A stretch of 64,000 nt of DNA from Thalassospira xianhensis MCCC 1A02616 (lineage in GTDB: Bacteria > Pseudomonadota > Alphaproteobacteria > Rhodospirillales > Thalassospiraceae). Each line of letters starts with the position of its first letter. The first letter of the stretch is position 1. The stretch lies in the NCBI RefSeq assembly GCF_003326475.1, contig NZ_JPWA01000014.1, forward strand, positions 1-64,000. The letters run 5' to 3'. The position numbers were made by a program, and so were the translations under genes. Below, in pieces: positions 33,625 through 42,657 of this stretch. The notes beneath the pieces were generated by a model. That model did no database searches and was not told the origin of the DNA. It saw only the letters and a program-made list of their open reading frames with translations.

Positions 33625-34866
33625 TCAGACAGATTTCTTCAACAGTTCACGTGCAGATTCTGCATCGGGATATTTCTGGAAGAATGCCTTGATGTTGCGA
33701 TTGGCCTGCCGGATGCGGTGCTTGTTTTCAACAAGGGCGATACGAACATGGCGATCGCCATACTCGCCAAAGCCAAGACCGGGGGCCACGGCGACACCTG
33801 CTTCCTGCAAAAGAAGCTTCGAAAAATCAAGCGACCCGAGTTCCTCGAACGCCTTGGGAATCGGCGCCCATGCAAACATGGTTGCCGCCGGGACCGGAAT
33901 GTTCCATCCGGCACTTTGCATCCCCTCGATAAAGATATCGCGGCGGTCACGATACAGATTGCGGAATTCCTCGACACAATCCTGTGGGCCGTTAAGCGCC
34001 GCGGTTGCCGCCACCTGGATCGGGGTAAATGCACCGTAATCAAGGTATGATTTGATACGGGTCAGCGCATTGATAAGCTTCTTGTTACCGGTCGCAAAGC
34101 CGATACGCCAGCCCGCCATCGAATAGGTTTTCGACAGCGAATAGAATTCAACGGCAATTTCCTTGGCCCCTTCAACCTGAAGGATTGAGGGCGGCGGGTT
34201 ACCATCAAAATAGATCTCCGAATAGGCGATATCCGACAGGATATAGATTTCCTGCGCACGGCAGAAATCGACAACTTCCTTATAGAAATCAAGATCGACC
34301 ACCAGCGATGTAGGGTTGGCCGGGAAGTTCAGCACAACGGCACTCGGTTTCGGAACCGAATGTTTCACAGCGCGATGCAACTGCTCCATAAAGCTTTCAG
34401 CATTGAATTCGCCCTGCTCGTCATGGCCAATCGGGATATGACGCAATGCCGCCCCGGCAATGATGAAACCGAACGCATGGATCGGATAGGACGGATTGGG
34501 CACCAGAATGATGTCACCGGGGCTGGTAATGGCAGCCGCAAGGTTGGCAAGGCCTTCCTTGGACCCCAGCGTCACAACAGTTTCGGTTTCCGGATCGATA
34601 TCAACCCCGAAACGACGGCCATAATAGGCCGCAAGCGCCTTGCGCAGGCCGGGGATACCGCGCGACATCGAATAACCATGCGTGCGCGGGTTCTGGACGG
34701 TTTCAACCAGCTTGTCGACGATATGCTGCGGGGTGGCCGGGTCCGGATTGCCCATGCCGAAGTCAATAATGTCCTCTCCCGCTCGCCGCGCCGCCGCTTT
34801 CATCGCATTTACTTCAGCAAATACGTATGGCGGGAGGCGTTTTATGCGATGGAATTCCTGGGACAT
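33625..34866 (-). CDS. PLP-dependent aminotransferase, AlaC/LL-DAP-AT-like
   Basis: Class I/II aminotransferase of 413 aa. The PLP-binding lysine lies in SLSKTYSMAGWRIGF (about residues 241-255). IDFGMGNPDPATPQHI, VLNFPANPTSLVVD and YILSDIAYSEIYFDG are typical of the alanine-transaminase (AlaC/YfdZ) branch, which is also confused with LL-diaminopimelate aminotransferases. The position directly upstream of hom is common in alphaproteobacteria and suggests alanine or homoserine/aspartate-family metabolism, but the substrate is not fixed by sequence. Confidence 0.88.
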   Translation of the reverse strand: MSQEFHRIKRLPPYVFAEVNAMKAAARRAGEDIIDFGMGNPDPATPQHIVDKLVETVQNPRTHGYSMSRGIPGLRKALAAYYGRRFGVDIDPETETVVTLGSKEGLANLAAAITSPGDIILVPNPSYPIHAFGFIIAGAALRHIPIGHDEQGEFNAESFMEQLHRAVKHSVPKPSAVVLNFPANPTSLVVDLDFYKEVVDFCRAQEIYILSDIAYSEIYFDGNPPPSILQVEGAKEIAVEFYSLSKTYSMAGWRIGFATGNKKLINALTRIKSYLDYGAFTPIQVAATAALNGPQDCVEEFRNLYRDRRDIFIEGMQSAGWNIPVPAATMFAWAPIPKAFEELGSLDFSKLLLQEAGVAVAPGLGFGEYGDRHVRIALVENKHRIRQANRNIKAFFQKYPDAESARELLKKSV

Positions 34867-34930
34867 TATCCTACATCCTCGTCACTTCGCCGATTTTCGA
34901 ATTTTCTGCGAAAACCGGATCGTCGAATTG

Positions 34931-34971
34931 AAAAAAATTGCGCGCCACACGACAAAATGCGGGTGGCGCGC
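34931..34971 (-). terminator. Rho-independent terminator of the OmpA lipoprotein gene
   Basis: GCGCGCCAC (34940-34948) pairs with GTGGCGCGC (34963-34971). On the minus strand the stem is followed by AATTTTTTTC. Confidence 0.88.
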
Positions 34972-35003
34972 CGTACAATTCGAAGGATGTACCTTTTTTA
35001 GGA

Positions 35004-36506
35004 TCAATAATCCATAAAGATTTCAACACGGCGGTTTCCAGCCTCACCGGCAGGAACGCCTTCATAATAGCGCGGATCGGCCGATCCGTCGGCCCCGACA
35101 AAGATCGCGTCAGGGTTAACACCGAGAGACACCAGTTCCGATACCACCGCCGATGCGCGCCGTTCCGAAACCTGACGGTTGATCGCCATGTGTTCTTCAA
35201 GGCTCATATTCGCGGTACGCATCGATGCATGACCGATAATCCGAAGAATCCCGCCCGTCTGACGCCATGCCTGGGCAACCTGGCTCAGGACATTGTTATC
35301 CGTGCCCGACAGGTTCGACGAACCGTGTCCGAACTGGATTTGCGCAACCTGGACTCCGTTTACACTCGGCCCCAGCGTATCGACGGAACGAACGCCAAGA
35401 CGCGCCGCCAGAACCTCGTTCGCGGTTTCGGCATAAGGCATGGCAGAATCGGACAGATAAGGATTGCCGCCACCGCCAAGCTGGCTTTCATCGACAATCA
35501 CCGATCCATTATCGGAGTAAACCGAATAATCAAATGCCTGCGCCTGTGCTGCAGGTCCCGAACCCGGTGTCGGTTCATTGGCGAACACACCTTCGCCCTC
35601 GGCGAGGCGCTTGTTGTACTGATCCATCACCGGATCGCCCGTAGAGGTCGGGGCGGAGCTGGCCGAAGACGCGGCATTACCAGCCTCCGCAGCAGCAAGC
35701 GCAGCTTCTGCATCGGCAATTGCAGCACGATCTTCATCGGTCATTTCGGGAGATGACGGTGCAGCAGCAGCCGTTTCTTCCAGTACTTCCGGCTTTTCAG
35801 GTACGGCGGCTGGCGTCGGTACCGGTCCCGAAGCCGGTGCCTTGGCATTCCATTCATCCGCAATTTTCGAACCCGATTGCGCCGATGTTACAGCACTTCC
35901 CGTCGCCGCTCCGGCGGCACCTGCTGCTGCCGCAGTCTTGGTTTCAGAAGCCTTGGCTGTGGCTTCAGCCGATTTCTGTGCTTCGGTTGCGCTTGATTGA
36001 GCTTCGGCGGCCTGTGCTTTTGGTTCTGCCATTGGACTGCTGCTAACCGCCGTCGTTGGTGCCGGGGTGATTTCCGGCTGATCGACATTTGCGGCACTTG
36101 GCGCCGGTTCAGGCTGAAGCGCGTTGACCGGCGGGGTGCTTTGACGGCGGCCCGACTGGGTATATTGCGCATTCGCGCGGTCCGCAGCAAGCCCGGCAAC
36201 AAGCGCATCACGTTCCGCATCACCGGTTACAACCGGCTTGGCGGGTGTATCGGCCAGACGCGGGTAATCTTCGTCTTCACCCGGAATCGGCTGATCCGAT
36301 TTGGCAGCAGTTTCATCTTCGCCGTCAAAGGCATCACCAATCGATTTGCCCCACTCGACCGGGTTAATAGCATCAGGGACCGAAGAACAGGCGCCCAGCA
36401 TCAGCACAACAGCAAGCGCCGATCCGGCATGCAGCAATGGCCGCAATTTGATTTTCGCGGACCCGTGCTCCGACCACCGCCATGTCGTCGATTTCAGAAC
36501 GCCCAT
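35004..36506 (-). CDS. OmpA-family lipoprotein with long low-complexity linker
   Basis: Envelope protein of about 500 aa. A basic N-terminus leads to a lipobox LMLGACSS, so it is likely an outer-membrane lipoprotein. Residues about 80-300 are an Ala/Pro/Ser/Glu-rich disordered linker with coiled-coil-like Ala runs. The C-terminal 125 residues are an OmpA-like peptidoglycan-binding domain (IQFGHGSSNLSGTD, LRIIGHASMRTANMS, NRQVSERRASAVVSELV, NRRVEIFMDY). The usual GHTD is replaced by GHAS. ATG 36506 is preferred over TTG 36524. It is divergent from phaC across 265 bases and ends in a strong terminator. Confidence 0.85.
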   Translation of the reverse strand: MGVLKSTTWRWSEHGSAKIKLRPLLHAGSALAVVLMLGACSSVPDAINPVEWGKSIGDAFDGEDETAAKSDQPIPGEDEDYPRLADTPAKPVVTGDAERDALVAGLAADRANAQYTQSGRRQSTPPVNALQPEPAPSAANVDQPEITPAPTTAVSSSPMAEPKAQAAEAQSSATEAQKSAEATAKASETKTAAAAGAAGAATGSAVTSAQSGSKIADEWNAKAPASGPVPTPAAVPEKPEVLEETAAAAPSSPEMTDEDRAAIADAEAALAAAEAGNAASSASSAPTSTGDPVMDQYNKRLAEGEGVFANEPTPGSGPAAQAQAFDYSVYSDNGSVIVDESQLGGGGNPYLSDSAMPYAETANEVLAARLGVRSVDTLGPSVNGVQVAQIQFGHGSSNLSGTDNNVLSQVAQAWRQTGGILRIIGHASMRTANMSLEEHMAINRQVSERRASAVVSELVSLGVNPDAIFVGADGSADPRYYEGVPAGEAGNRRVEIFMDY

Positions 36507-36696
36507 TTGATTTCGCTGCTCCAAACTATGTTTTGTGTGACGTTGCCGTTGAAGATTGCGACAAATCCGTCACCTTATAATTCTTGTATTACCCCTCATC
36601 AGCGGGCTAGGCTAAGACCATGATAAGCTTGGGATCAAGCAGAGTTTCAACCCGACACGCTGTTTGAGGGCATTGGATCATAAAACGGGAAAATGA

Positions 36697-36710
36697 TTGC
36701 GATATCGCAA
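36697..36710 (+). promoter_or_regulatory. 14-bp perfect palindrome upstream of phaC
   Basis: TTGCGATATCGCAA is its own complement and lies 61 bases upstream of the phaC start, in the divergent phaC/OmpA promoter region. A TGC-rich palindrome here recalls operators of PHA regulators such as PhaR, but no phaR gene is in the window. Confidence 0.4.
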
Positions 36711-36771
36711 AGATCGAATTTCCTGCTTTATGTTCCTATGCTCAGGCGGCCGTATCATAAGGGAATGCGCC

Positions 36772-38574
36772 ATGAACGATCAACAGGCCAAAGAAACCGA
36801 AATTCATCTTCCTGATCCCGAGGAACTGTCATCTGCTATGGCAGAAATAGCCGAGAGAAGTCAAAGACTTGTGTCTGACTTCCTCGCCAAACAGGCAGAA
36901 GATCCGGAAATTTCCGATCCTGATCCGCTCAATATCGGCTCGGCCTTTGTCGAACTGACTACCCATATGATGCAAAATCCGACCAAACTGGTCGAAGCAC
37001 AAATGGATCTGTGGCAGCAGTATTATATGCTCTGGCACAATACGACGATGCGCATGCTGGGGCAGGAATCGGAACCCGTCGCATCCCCGCAAAAGGGTGA
37101 TCGCCGTTTCCGCGACGAGGCGTGGGAAAACAACGAACTGTTTGATTTCATCAAACAGTCCTATCTGCTGTCCTCGCAATGGATGCAGAATGTTGTGCAT
37201 GATGTTGACGGGCTGGATGAAAAAACAGCCCAGAAGGTCGAGTTTTATACCCGGCAGTTTGCCGATGCGATATCGCCGACCAATTTCATGATGACCAACC
37301 CGGAAGTCCTTCGCGCCACCATCGAAAGTGGTGGTGAAAACCTACTTAAGGGGCTCAGCAACCTTCTGGACGATCTCGAACGCGGCAAGGGTAAGCTTCA
37401 GATCAAAATGACCGATCTGGATGCTTTCAAGATCGGCGAGAATGTCGCAACCACCGAAGGATCCGTAATCGGCAGAACGCCGTTGATGGAATTGCTGCAA
37501 TACAAACCGGCAACCGACAAGGTCGCGAAACGCCCGCTCATGATCGTGCCACCATGGATCAACAAATATTACATTCTTGATCTGCGTCCGGAAAATTCCT
37601 TCATCAAGTGGGCTGTTGATCAGGGTCACACGGTGTTTGTCCTATCCTGGGTCAACCCGGACAGCAAACTGGCCGAAGAAAGCTTTGAAGATTACGGGCG
37701 AGACGGCGTGCTGGCTGCGCTCGACATGATCGAAAAGGCAACCGGCGAAAACGAAGTCAATGCAATCGGTTATTGTCTTGGTGGCACGCTTCTATCCGCG
37801 ATGCTGGCCTATATGGCCAAGGTTGGTGACGAACGGATCAAATCGGCGACGTTCTTTACCACCCTGACCGACTTTGAAAAACCGGGTGAACTCTCGGTCT
37901 TTGTCGATGACGAACAGATCGAAAGCCTTGAAAACCGGATGTCGAAAGAAGGCTATCTTGACGGTCGCGACATGGCGATGTCGTTTAACATGCTGCGCGC
38001 CAATGATCTGATCTGGTCGTTCGTGGTGAACAACTACATGCTGGGCAAGGACCCCTTCCCGTTCGACCTGCTGTACTGGAATTCCGATTCGACCCGGATG
38101 CCCAAAGCCATGCACAGTTTCTATCTGCGCAACATGTATAACAAGAACCTGCTGCGCGAACCCGGCGGCATTACGATTCTGGGTGAAAAGATCGACCTGC
38201 GCGATATCAAAATTCCGGTTTATTTCCTGTCCACGCGCGAAGACCATATTGCACCGTGGAAAGCAACCTATGCCGGCACGCAATTGATGTCAGGCCAGGT
38301 AAAATTCGTGCTATCGGCGTCGGGCCATATTGCCGGTGTGGTCAATCCGCCTGCCGCCAACAAATATTGCCACTGGACCTATAACCGCAATCCCGCTGAT
38401 CCCGATGACTGGCTTGCCAAGGCGGTCCAGCATGACGGGTCATGGTGGACCGATTGGCAGAACTGGATCAGCCGCCGTTCCGGGGGTAAGGTTGACGCCC
38501 GCACCCCCGGGGATGGCAAGCTCAAGGTGCTCGGTGCAGCCCCCGGCGAATATGTCAAAGTGCAGCTTTCCTGA
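36772..38574 (+). CDS. phaC: Class I poly(3-hydroxyalkanoate) synthase
   Basis: Polymerises (R)-3-hydroxyacyl-CoA into PHA on the granule surface, 600 aa, the class I size. An alpha/beta-hydrolase core carries the lipase-like box GYCLGGT, with the nucleophilic Cys near residue 334. A conserved FLSTREDHIAPWKA (Asp) and SGHIAGVVNPP (His, near 518) complete the triad. The N-terminal 190 residues match the PhaC_N domain (FIKQSYLLSSQWMQNVV). The ATG at 36772 has AAGGGA 7 bases upstream; the open frame back to 36697 is ignored. A terminator follows. No phaA, phaB or phasin gene is adjacent. Confidence 0.95.
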   Translation: MNDQQAKETEIHLPDPEELSSAMAEIAERSQRLVSDFLAKQAEDPEISDPDPLNIGSAFVELTTHMMQNPTKLVEAQMDLWQQYYMLWHNTTMRMLGQESEPVASPQKGDRRFRDEAWENNELFDFIKQSYLLSSQWMQNVVHDVDGLDEKTAQKVEFYTRQFADAISPTNFMMTNPEVLRATIESGGENLLKGLSNLLDDLERGKGKLQIKMTDLDAFKIGENVATTEGSVIGRTPLMELLQYKPATDKVAKRPLMIVPPWINKYYILDLRPENSFIKWAVDQGHTVFVLSWVNPDSKLAEESFEDYGRDGVLAALDMIEKATGENEVNAIGYCLGGTLLSAMLAYMAKVGDERIKSATFFTTLTDFEKPGELSVFVDDEQIESLENRMSKEGYLDGRDMAMSFNMLRANDLIWSFVVNNYMLGKDPFPFDLLYWNSDSTRMPKAMHSFYLRNMYNKNLLREPGGITILGEKIDLRDIKIPVYFLSTREDHIAPWKATYAGTQLMSGQVKFVLSASGHIAGVVNPPAANKYCHWTYNRNPADPDDWLAKAVQHDGSWWTDWQNWISRRSGGKVDARTPGDGKLKVLGAAPGEYVKVQLS

Positions 38575-38598
38575 TCATCCGTCATGACTGGAATTTCC

Positions 38599-38627
38599 GG
38601 CCCGCCCGAGATGGCGGGCCGTTTGTT
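38599..38627 (+). terminator. Rho-independent terminator after phaC
   Basis: GGCCCGCC (38599-38606) pairs with GGCGGGCC (38613-38620), followed by GTTTGTTTG. Confidence 0.85.
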
Positions 38628-38650
38628 TGGCCCAAAGGATCATACATATC

Positions 38651-39526
38651 ATGCCTCAGAAAATCGGCTTCCTTGGTGCAGGACGCATGGCATCAGCAAT
38701 GATTTCCCGCCTGCTGGAACAGGGTTATCCGGTCAAGGTCTGGAACCGCAGCCTGGAAAAGATCAAGCCACTCGTTGCCAAGGGTGCGACTGCCTGTAAC
38801 ACGCCAGCCGAAGCTGCAAGTGATGTTGACGCCGTCATTTCCTTCATGGCCGACGATATCGCTGCCGAAGCCGTCTGGCTCGGCGAAAATGGTGCGCTTT
38901 GCGCAATGACACCGGGCGCCCTTGCCATCGAATGCTCCACCCTTTCGCATGGGTTCGTCCTGGAACTCTCTAACAAGGTCATGACTGCGGGCCGTCTTTA
39001 TATTGATGCACCGGTCACCGCCGTTCCGGCACAGGTCGCTGCAGGCGAAACAATGTTTTTGATCGGTGCGGAAAAAGTCGCCCTTGAACAGGCTCGCCCG
39101 ATCATGGAAGCCGTTGCCAACCGTATCGTGCATTTCGGCCCTGTCGGATCGGGCACTGTCTATAAGCTGATGAACAACCTTTTAGGCGCGGTCCATATTG
39201 CTGCCGCCGCCGAACTGGTTGCGGTCGCGCAAAAGGCAGGACTGGATGGCAATCTGGTTGCCGATGCATTTGCCAATGGTGCCGTTGCCAGCCGGGCGGG
39301 TGTCATGACAATCCCCGGCATGATCAGCGGCAACCATAACGAAAGCATTCATTTTACAACCGCATTACGCGCCAAGGATGCTGGTTATGCCATGTGGCTT
39401 GCCGATGAACTTGGCCTTGACCTGCCTGTGGGCCGGTCTGCGACCGAGATGTTTGATCGCGCAATCGAAGCCGGGTTTGGCGACCTTGCACAAAGTGCTG
39501 TTCTGGAAACCGTTCGCAGCAGGTAG
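38651..39526 (+). CDS. 3-hydroxyisobutyrate dehydrogenase-family oxidoreductase
   Basis: Beta-hydroxyacid dehydrogenase of about 291 aa. The nucleotide motif IGFLGAGRMASAMISRLLEQG lies at residues 5-25, the substrate region YIDAPVTAVPAQVAAGETMFLIG near 118-140, and the catalytic-lysine element GSGTVYKLMNNLLGA near 170-184. Substrates in this family include 3-hydroxyisobutyrate, tartronate semialdehyde and 6-phosphogluconate-like acids; the exact one is not determined. ATG 38651 has AAAGGA upstream. It follows phaC beyond a terminator and converges on the di-heme peroxidase, with only 2 bases between stops. Confidence 0.85.
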   Translation: MPQKIGFLGAGRMASAMISRLLEQGYPVKVWNRSLEKIKPLVAKGATACNTPAEAASDVDAVISFMADDIAAEAVWLGENGALCAMTPGALAIECSTLSHGFVLELSNKVMTAGRLYIDAPVTAVPAQVAAGETMFLIGAEKVALEQARPIMEAVANRIVHFGPVGSGTVYKLMNNLLGAVHIAAAAELVAVAQKAGLDGNLVADAFANGAVASRAGVMTIPGMISGNHNESIHFTTALRAKDAGYAMWLADELGLDLPVGRSATEMFDRAIEAGFGDLAQSAVLETVRSR

Positions 39527-39528
39527 GC

Positions 39529-40833
39529 CTATTTCTTCTTGGCCTTTGCCGCGGCTTCCTCCTGCTCGGCCAGAAGCGGCTCGTAACGAGCATCGGTCAG
39601 CGTTTTAAGAAACGCGACCAGCGCATCAATGCGCTTGGTATCAAGCGCATCTCCCTGCTCCAGCTCTTTAAGAGAAATGGTTTCGGGGACCTCGGCATCA
39701 CCCCAGGGCTGTTTGGTTTCCGGGTTAAGTTGGGCCGATTTCGCTCGGCTGTTATACTTGTTGTAGAATTTGATCACGGTCCGCAGATCGGCAAACACAC
39801 CGTTATGCATATACGGCCCGGTCACCGCGACATTGCGAAGCCCGGGCGTTTTGTATTTGCCCTTATGCGCAACATCATCAATCGCCGGATTATCCAGAAG
39901 CCCGTTGTCGGTAAAATCGGGGTCCTTGTTATTCTCGTTGCGGACCGCCACGTTCCGCGGCACACCGATATTGTGATATTCGTAATTGGTGAATGTCTCG
40001 CCCTCTGCCGTCGGCGACGTTTTTAGCTGATGGCACACATTGCAATTGGTGAATTGCTGCGAGAAGAAAAGCACACGCCCCAATTCCTCCTGCGGCGTCA
40101 TTTTGTATTCCCCGCGCAGGAACCGGTCATATTTTGAATCAAATGGCGAAAACTGATCAGTACGCTCGAACGCGGCAATCGCGTCCGTCATCGCCGCATA
40201 AGCACGATCCGTATCATTCCAGACACCATCACCAAACAGCGCCTTGAAGCTTTCGACGTAATCTTCATCTTCCTGAAGGCGTGCGACAACGGTTGCCTTG
40301 TCGGGCATCCCCATTTCAACCGGATTAAGCGGCGGCCCGCCTGCCTGCTCTGCCAGATCCTTGGCACGTCCATCCCAGAACTGCCCGCCAACCGGCGTTC
40401 CGTCTTCCTTGAAATGGAAATCGGGTGCGAACTTGGCATAAGCCGCCATTGGTGCATTGCGATCGCCAAGCGAGCTGCCATCATCGCCAAGCGAAAAGGC
40501 GCCCTTGGCAATCTCGCCACGCGGATCGCGGAATGCGGTTGTCGGTTCATGACAACTTGCACAGGCCTGCGTCCTGTTTTTCGAAAGATTGGTATCGAAA
40601 TAAAGCGCCTCCCCCAACGCTGCCTTATCGGCAAACGGGGACATATTGCCTGCAAGTTCGTTCAGCAATACATCAGGCGACTTTTGCGTCTGTGCCGGAA
40701 TGCCATCGGCTGCCTGTGCGCTGTTAATGCCGCCATTGCTGATAACGGCAATCACCATCGTGGCTGCGAAAACACACCCAAGGCCAAGGAGCCTGCGAAC
40801 AGGGATGCTGGAAACAGTCGGCAAGACAGGCAT
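39529..40833 (-). CDS. Di-heme cytochrome c peroxidase
   Basis: Periplasmic di-heme peroxidase, about 434 aa, longer than classical CcpA (about 340). The signal peptide ends near AQA-ADGIP. Two c-type heme sites are visible: CASCH (about residue 91) and CNVCH (about 261). HNIGVPRNV and KYKTPGLRNVAVTGPYMHNGVF are family hallmarks, the latter including the low-potential heme surroundings and a conserved His. The extra length lies mainly in 105-180 and in a Lys/Ala-rich tail. It would reduce H2O2 with electrons from cytochrome c. ATG 40833 has GGATA upstream. Confidence 0.9.
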   Translation of the reverse strand: MPVLPTVSSIPVRRLLGLGCVFAATMVIAVISNGGINSAQAADGIPAQTQKSPDVLLNELAGNMSPFADKAALGEALYFDTNLSKNRTQACASCHEPTTAFRDPRGEIAKGAFSLGDDGSSLGDRNAPMAAYAKFAPDFHFKEDGTPVGGQFWDGRAKDLAEQAGGPPLNPVEMGMPDKATVVARLQEDEDYVESFKALFGDGVWNDTDRAYAAMTDAIAAFERTDQFSPFDSKYDRFLRGEYKMTPQEELGRVLFFSQQFTNCNVCHQLKTSPTAEGETFTNYEYHNIGVPRNVAVRNENNKDPDFTDNGLLDNPAIDDVAHKGKYKTPGLRNVAVTGPYMHNGVFADLRTVIKFYNKYNSRAKSAQLNPETKQPWGDAEVPETISLKELEQGDALDTKRIDALVAFLKTLTDARYEPLLAEQEEAAAKAKKK

Positions 40834-40947
40834 ATTCGATATCCGGTATTCACTTATAGCCGCATGATCGCGACCAATAATCACTTACAATATCCTAATT
40901 GCACCCTGCCTTGATAAAGGTCAATGGTCCCGGCCGGATAATTCAGC

Positions 40948-41847
40948 TCAGATCGCAACCTTGGGACGGCGCCCCATCATGGGCAACAACTGTACCCCGA
41001 TGATCGCGGCAAGGATCACCCCGCAACCGGCATATTCAGCGGGCGCCAATCGTTCACCCAGGAAGAATGCCCCGGCAATCGCGGCAAAGACCGCCTCCGC
41101 ACTCATGATGATCGCGGCATCTGCCGCCTCGGTATAATTCTGCGCCACGGCTTGAAGGGTAAAGGCGATCCCGGCCGACATGATTCCGGCATACAGGATT
41201 TCAAACCCGGCATTATGAATATCGGCAAAGCTGAAGGTCTCAAGCATGCCGCCCATCGCCATACCGAAAATACCGGTAATGAAGAATTGCATCGTCGCGA
41301 CCAGTGCCGGGGCGTTGGTGCGCGTCACCATTACACCGATCATCACCACCTGAACGGCCCAGAAAAGCGCACTACCCATCACCCAGAAATCACCGGCCCC
41401 AAGTGCCGACAGGTTACCGCCACTCAAAAGATACGTGCCGAAAACGCACATCATGCCACCGGGCCAAACTGACCAGTGGGGCTTTGTCCGAAAGACCATA
41501 AAAGCCAGAACCGGCACCAGCGGCACATAAAACGCCGTCAGAAAGGCCGCATTGGTGACGGTGGTATCCATGATGCCGATCTGCTGAAGGATGCTGGCCA
41601 GATACATCGAAACGCCGGTAAAGATCAGGCCAAGCTTGTTAGCCCTCGAAAGCGTGCGTCCTTCGCGCTTCATTCTGCGCACTTCACGAAGGGCAAACGG
41701 CAAGACAATAAGCGTCCCCAGAAGGAACCGCACACCGGTAAAATATTGCGGGCCGATATTGTCCATGCTGGTTTGCTGGACGACAAAAGTCGTACCCCAA
41801 ATAAGGGCAACAAAAACGATTACGGCATTCGCCTGCCAACGCGTCAT
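40948..41847 (-). CDS. EamA-family (DMT) exporter
   Basis: Drug/metabolite transporter of 299 aa with about ten membrane segments in two EamA repeats (WQANAVIVFVALIWGTTFVVQ at the start, and a second half starting SALFWAVQVVMIGV). Such proteins export amino acids or other small metabolites; the substrate is unknown. SAEAVFAAIAGAFFLGERL near residue 250 is the usual TM9 region. It lies as a single gene between the di-heme peroxidase and the carbonic-anhydrase-like gene on the same strand. Confidence 0.88.
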   Translation of the reverse strand: MTRWQANAVIVFVALIWGTTFVVQQTSMDNIGPQYFTGVRFLLGTLIVLPFALREVRRMKREGRTLSRANKLGLIFTGVSMYLASILQQIGIMDTTVTNAAFLTAFYVPLVPVLAFMVFRTKPHWSVWPGGMMCVFGTYLLSGGNLSALGAGDFWVMGSALFWAVQVVMIGVMVTRTNAPALVATMQFFITGIFGMAMGGMLETFSFADIHNAGFEILYAGIMSAGIAFTLQAVAQNYTEAADAAIIMSAEAVFAAIAGAFFLGERLAPAEYAGCGVILAAIIGVQLLPMMGRRPKVAI

Positions 41848-41980
41848 TTCCCGGTTCCGTTTCCTGGTCGCCGGGCGTGGTGGCGCGCGGCAGGTTATAT
41901 TTTTTGGATATCTGAATTGCTTGCTATCTTAGCGCCCTGTCACAGGCAAGAAGATCCTTTGCGGTCGACAATCGCGGTTA

Positions 41981-42514
41981 TTATTCAGATTTCAGGTCAT
42001 CTGGAGTTGTCACACGATATTCCTGCCCAAGATCAGCATAGCGATCCGCGGAAACTTTGAAAAATTCGATTTCCTCCTGCGTCAGGTCGCGCACCTTGCG
42101 TGCCGGAACTCCGGCCCAAAGTTCGCCCGCCGGAATGCGTTTTCCGGGTGCCAAAAGCGCACCCGCCCCCAGCATTGCGCCCTGCTCAATCACGCAGCCA
42201 TCCATGACCGTTGCACTCATGCCGACGAAACTTCTGTCTTCAAGTGTGCAGGCATGGATGACGGCGGAATGGCCGATGGTCACATCGTCCCCGATATAGG
42301 TGCCGAACTTGCCCTTGGCGACATGCACCATGGTCAGGTCCTGAATATTGGTGCGCGATCCGATGCGGATTTCATGGACGTCACCACGGATGACACAGCC
42401 AAACCAGATCCCGGTTTCCGCCCCGATTTCAACATCGCCGATGATTGTCGCATTCGGCGCGATAAAGGCCGTTTCATTAATGGTGGGGCGCACTCCGCAA
42501 TAGGTCAGGATCAT
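41981..42514 (-). CDS. Gamma-class carbonic anhydrase family protein
   Basis: Left-handed beta-helix protein of about 177 aa, built of hexapeptide repeats (for example IGDVEIGAETGIWFGCVIRG). It carries the metal-ligand segments VHVAKG and IGHSAVIHACTLED. The N-terminal PTINETAFIAPNATIIGDVEIG is typical for the family (CaiE/YrdA/gamma-CA). Catalytic carbonic anhydrase activity is not certain in this branch. ATG 42514 matches family starts; the frame upstream to 42619 is not conserved-looking. It is divergent from the solute-binding protein gene by 143 bases. Confidence 0.88.
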   Translation of the reverse strand: MILTYCGVRPTINETAFIAPNATIIGDVEIGAETGIWFGCVIRGDVHEIRIGSRTNIQDLTMVHVAKGKFGTYIGDDVTIGHSAVIHACTLEDRSFVGMSATVMDGCVIEQGAMLGAGALLAPGKRIPAGELWAGVPARKVRDLTQEEIEFFKVSADRYADLGQEYRVTTPDDLKSE

Positions 42515-42657
42515 GGTCTGACGACCTTTCAATTGTGGGATCGGTTTTGACTGGCTCTGCACCTGCCCCTTTTCCGGGACAATAGCGGCATCTTGATTTG
42601 ACAGTTTAAATTCTAACATGTGGATATGGAAACCCCGTTCTCATCCAAATCGTGATC

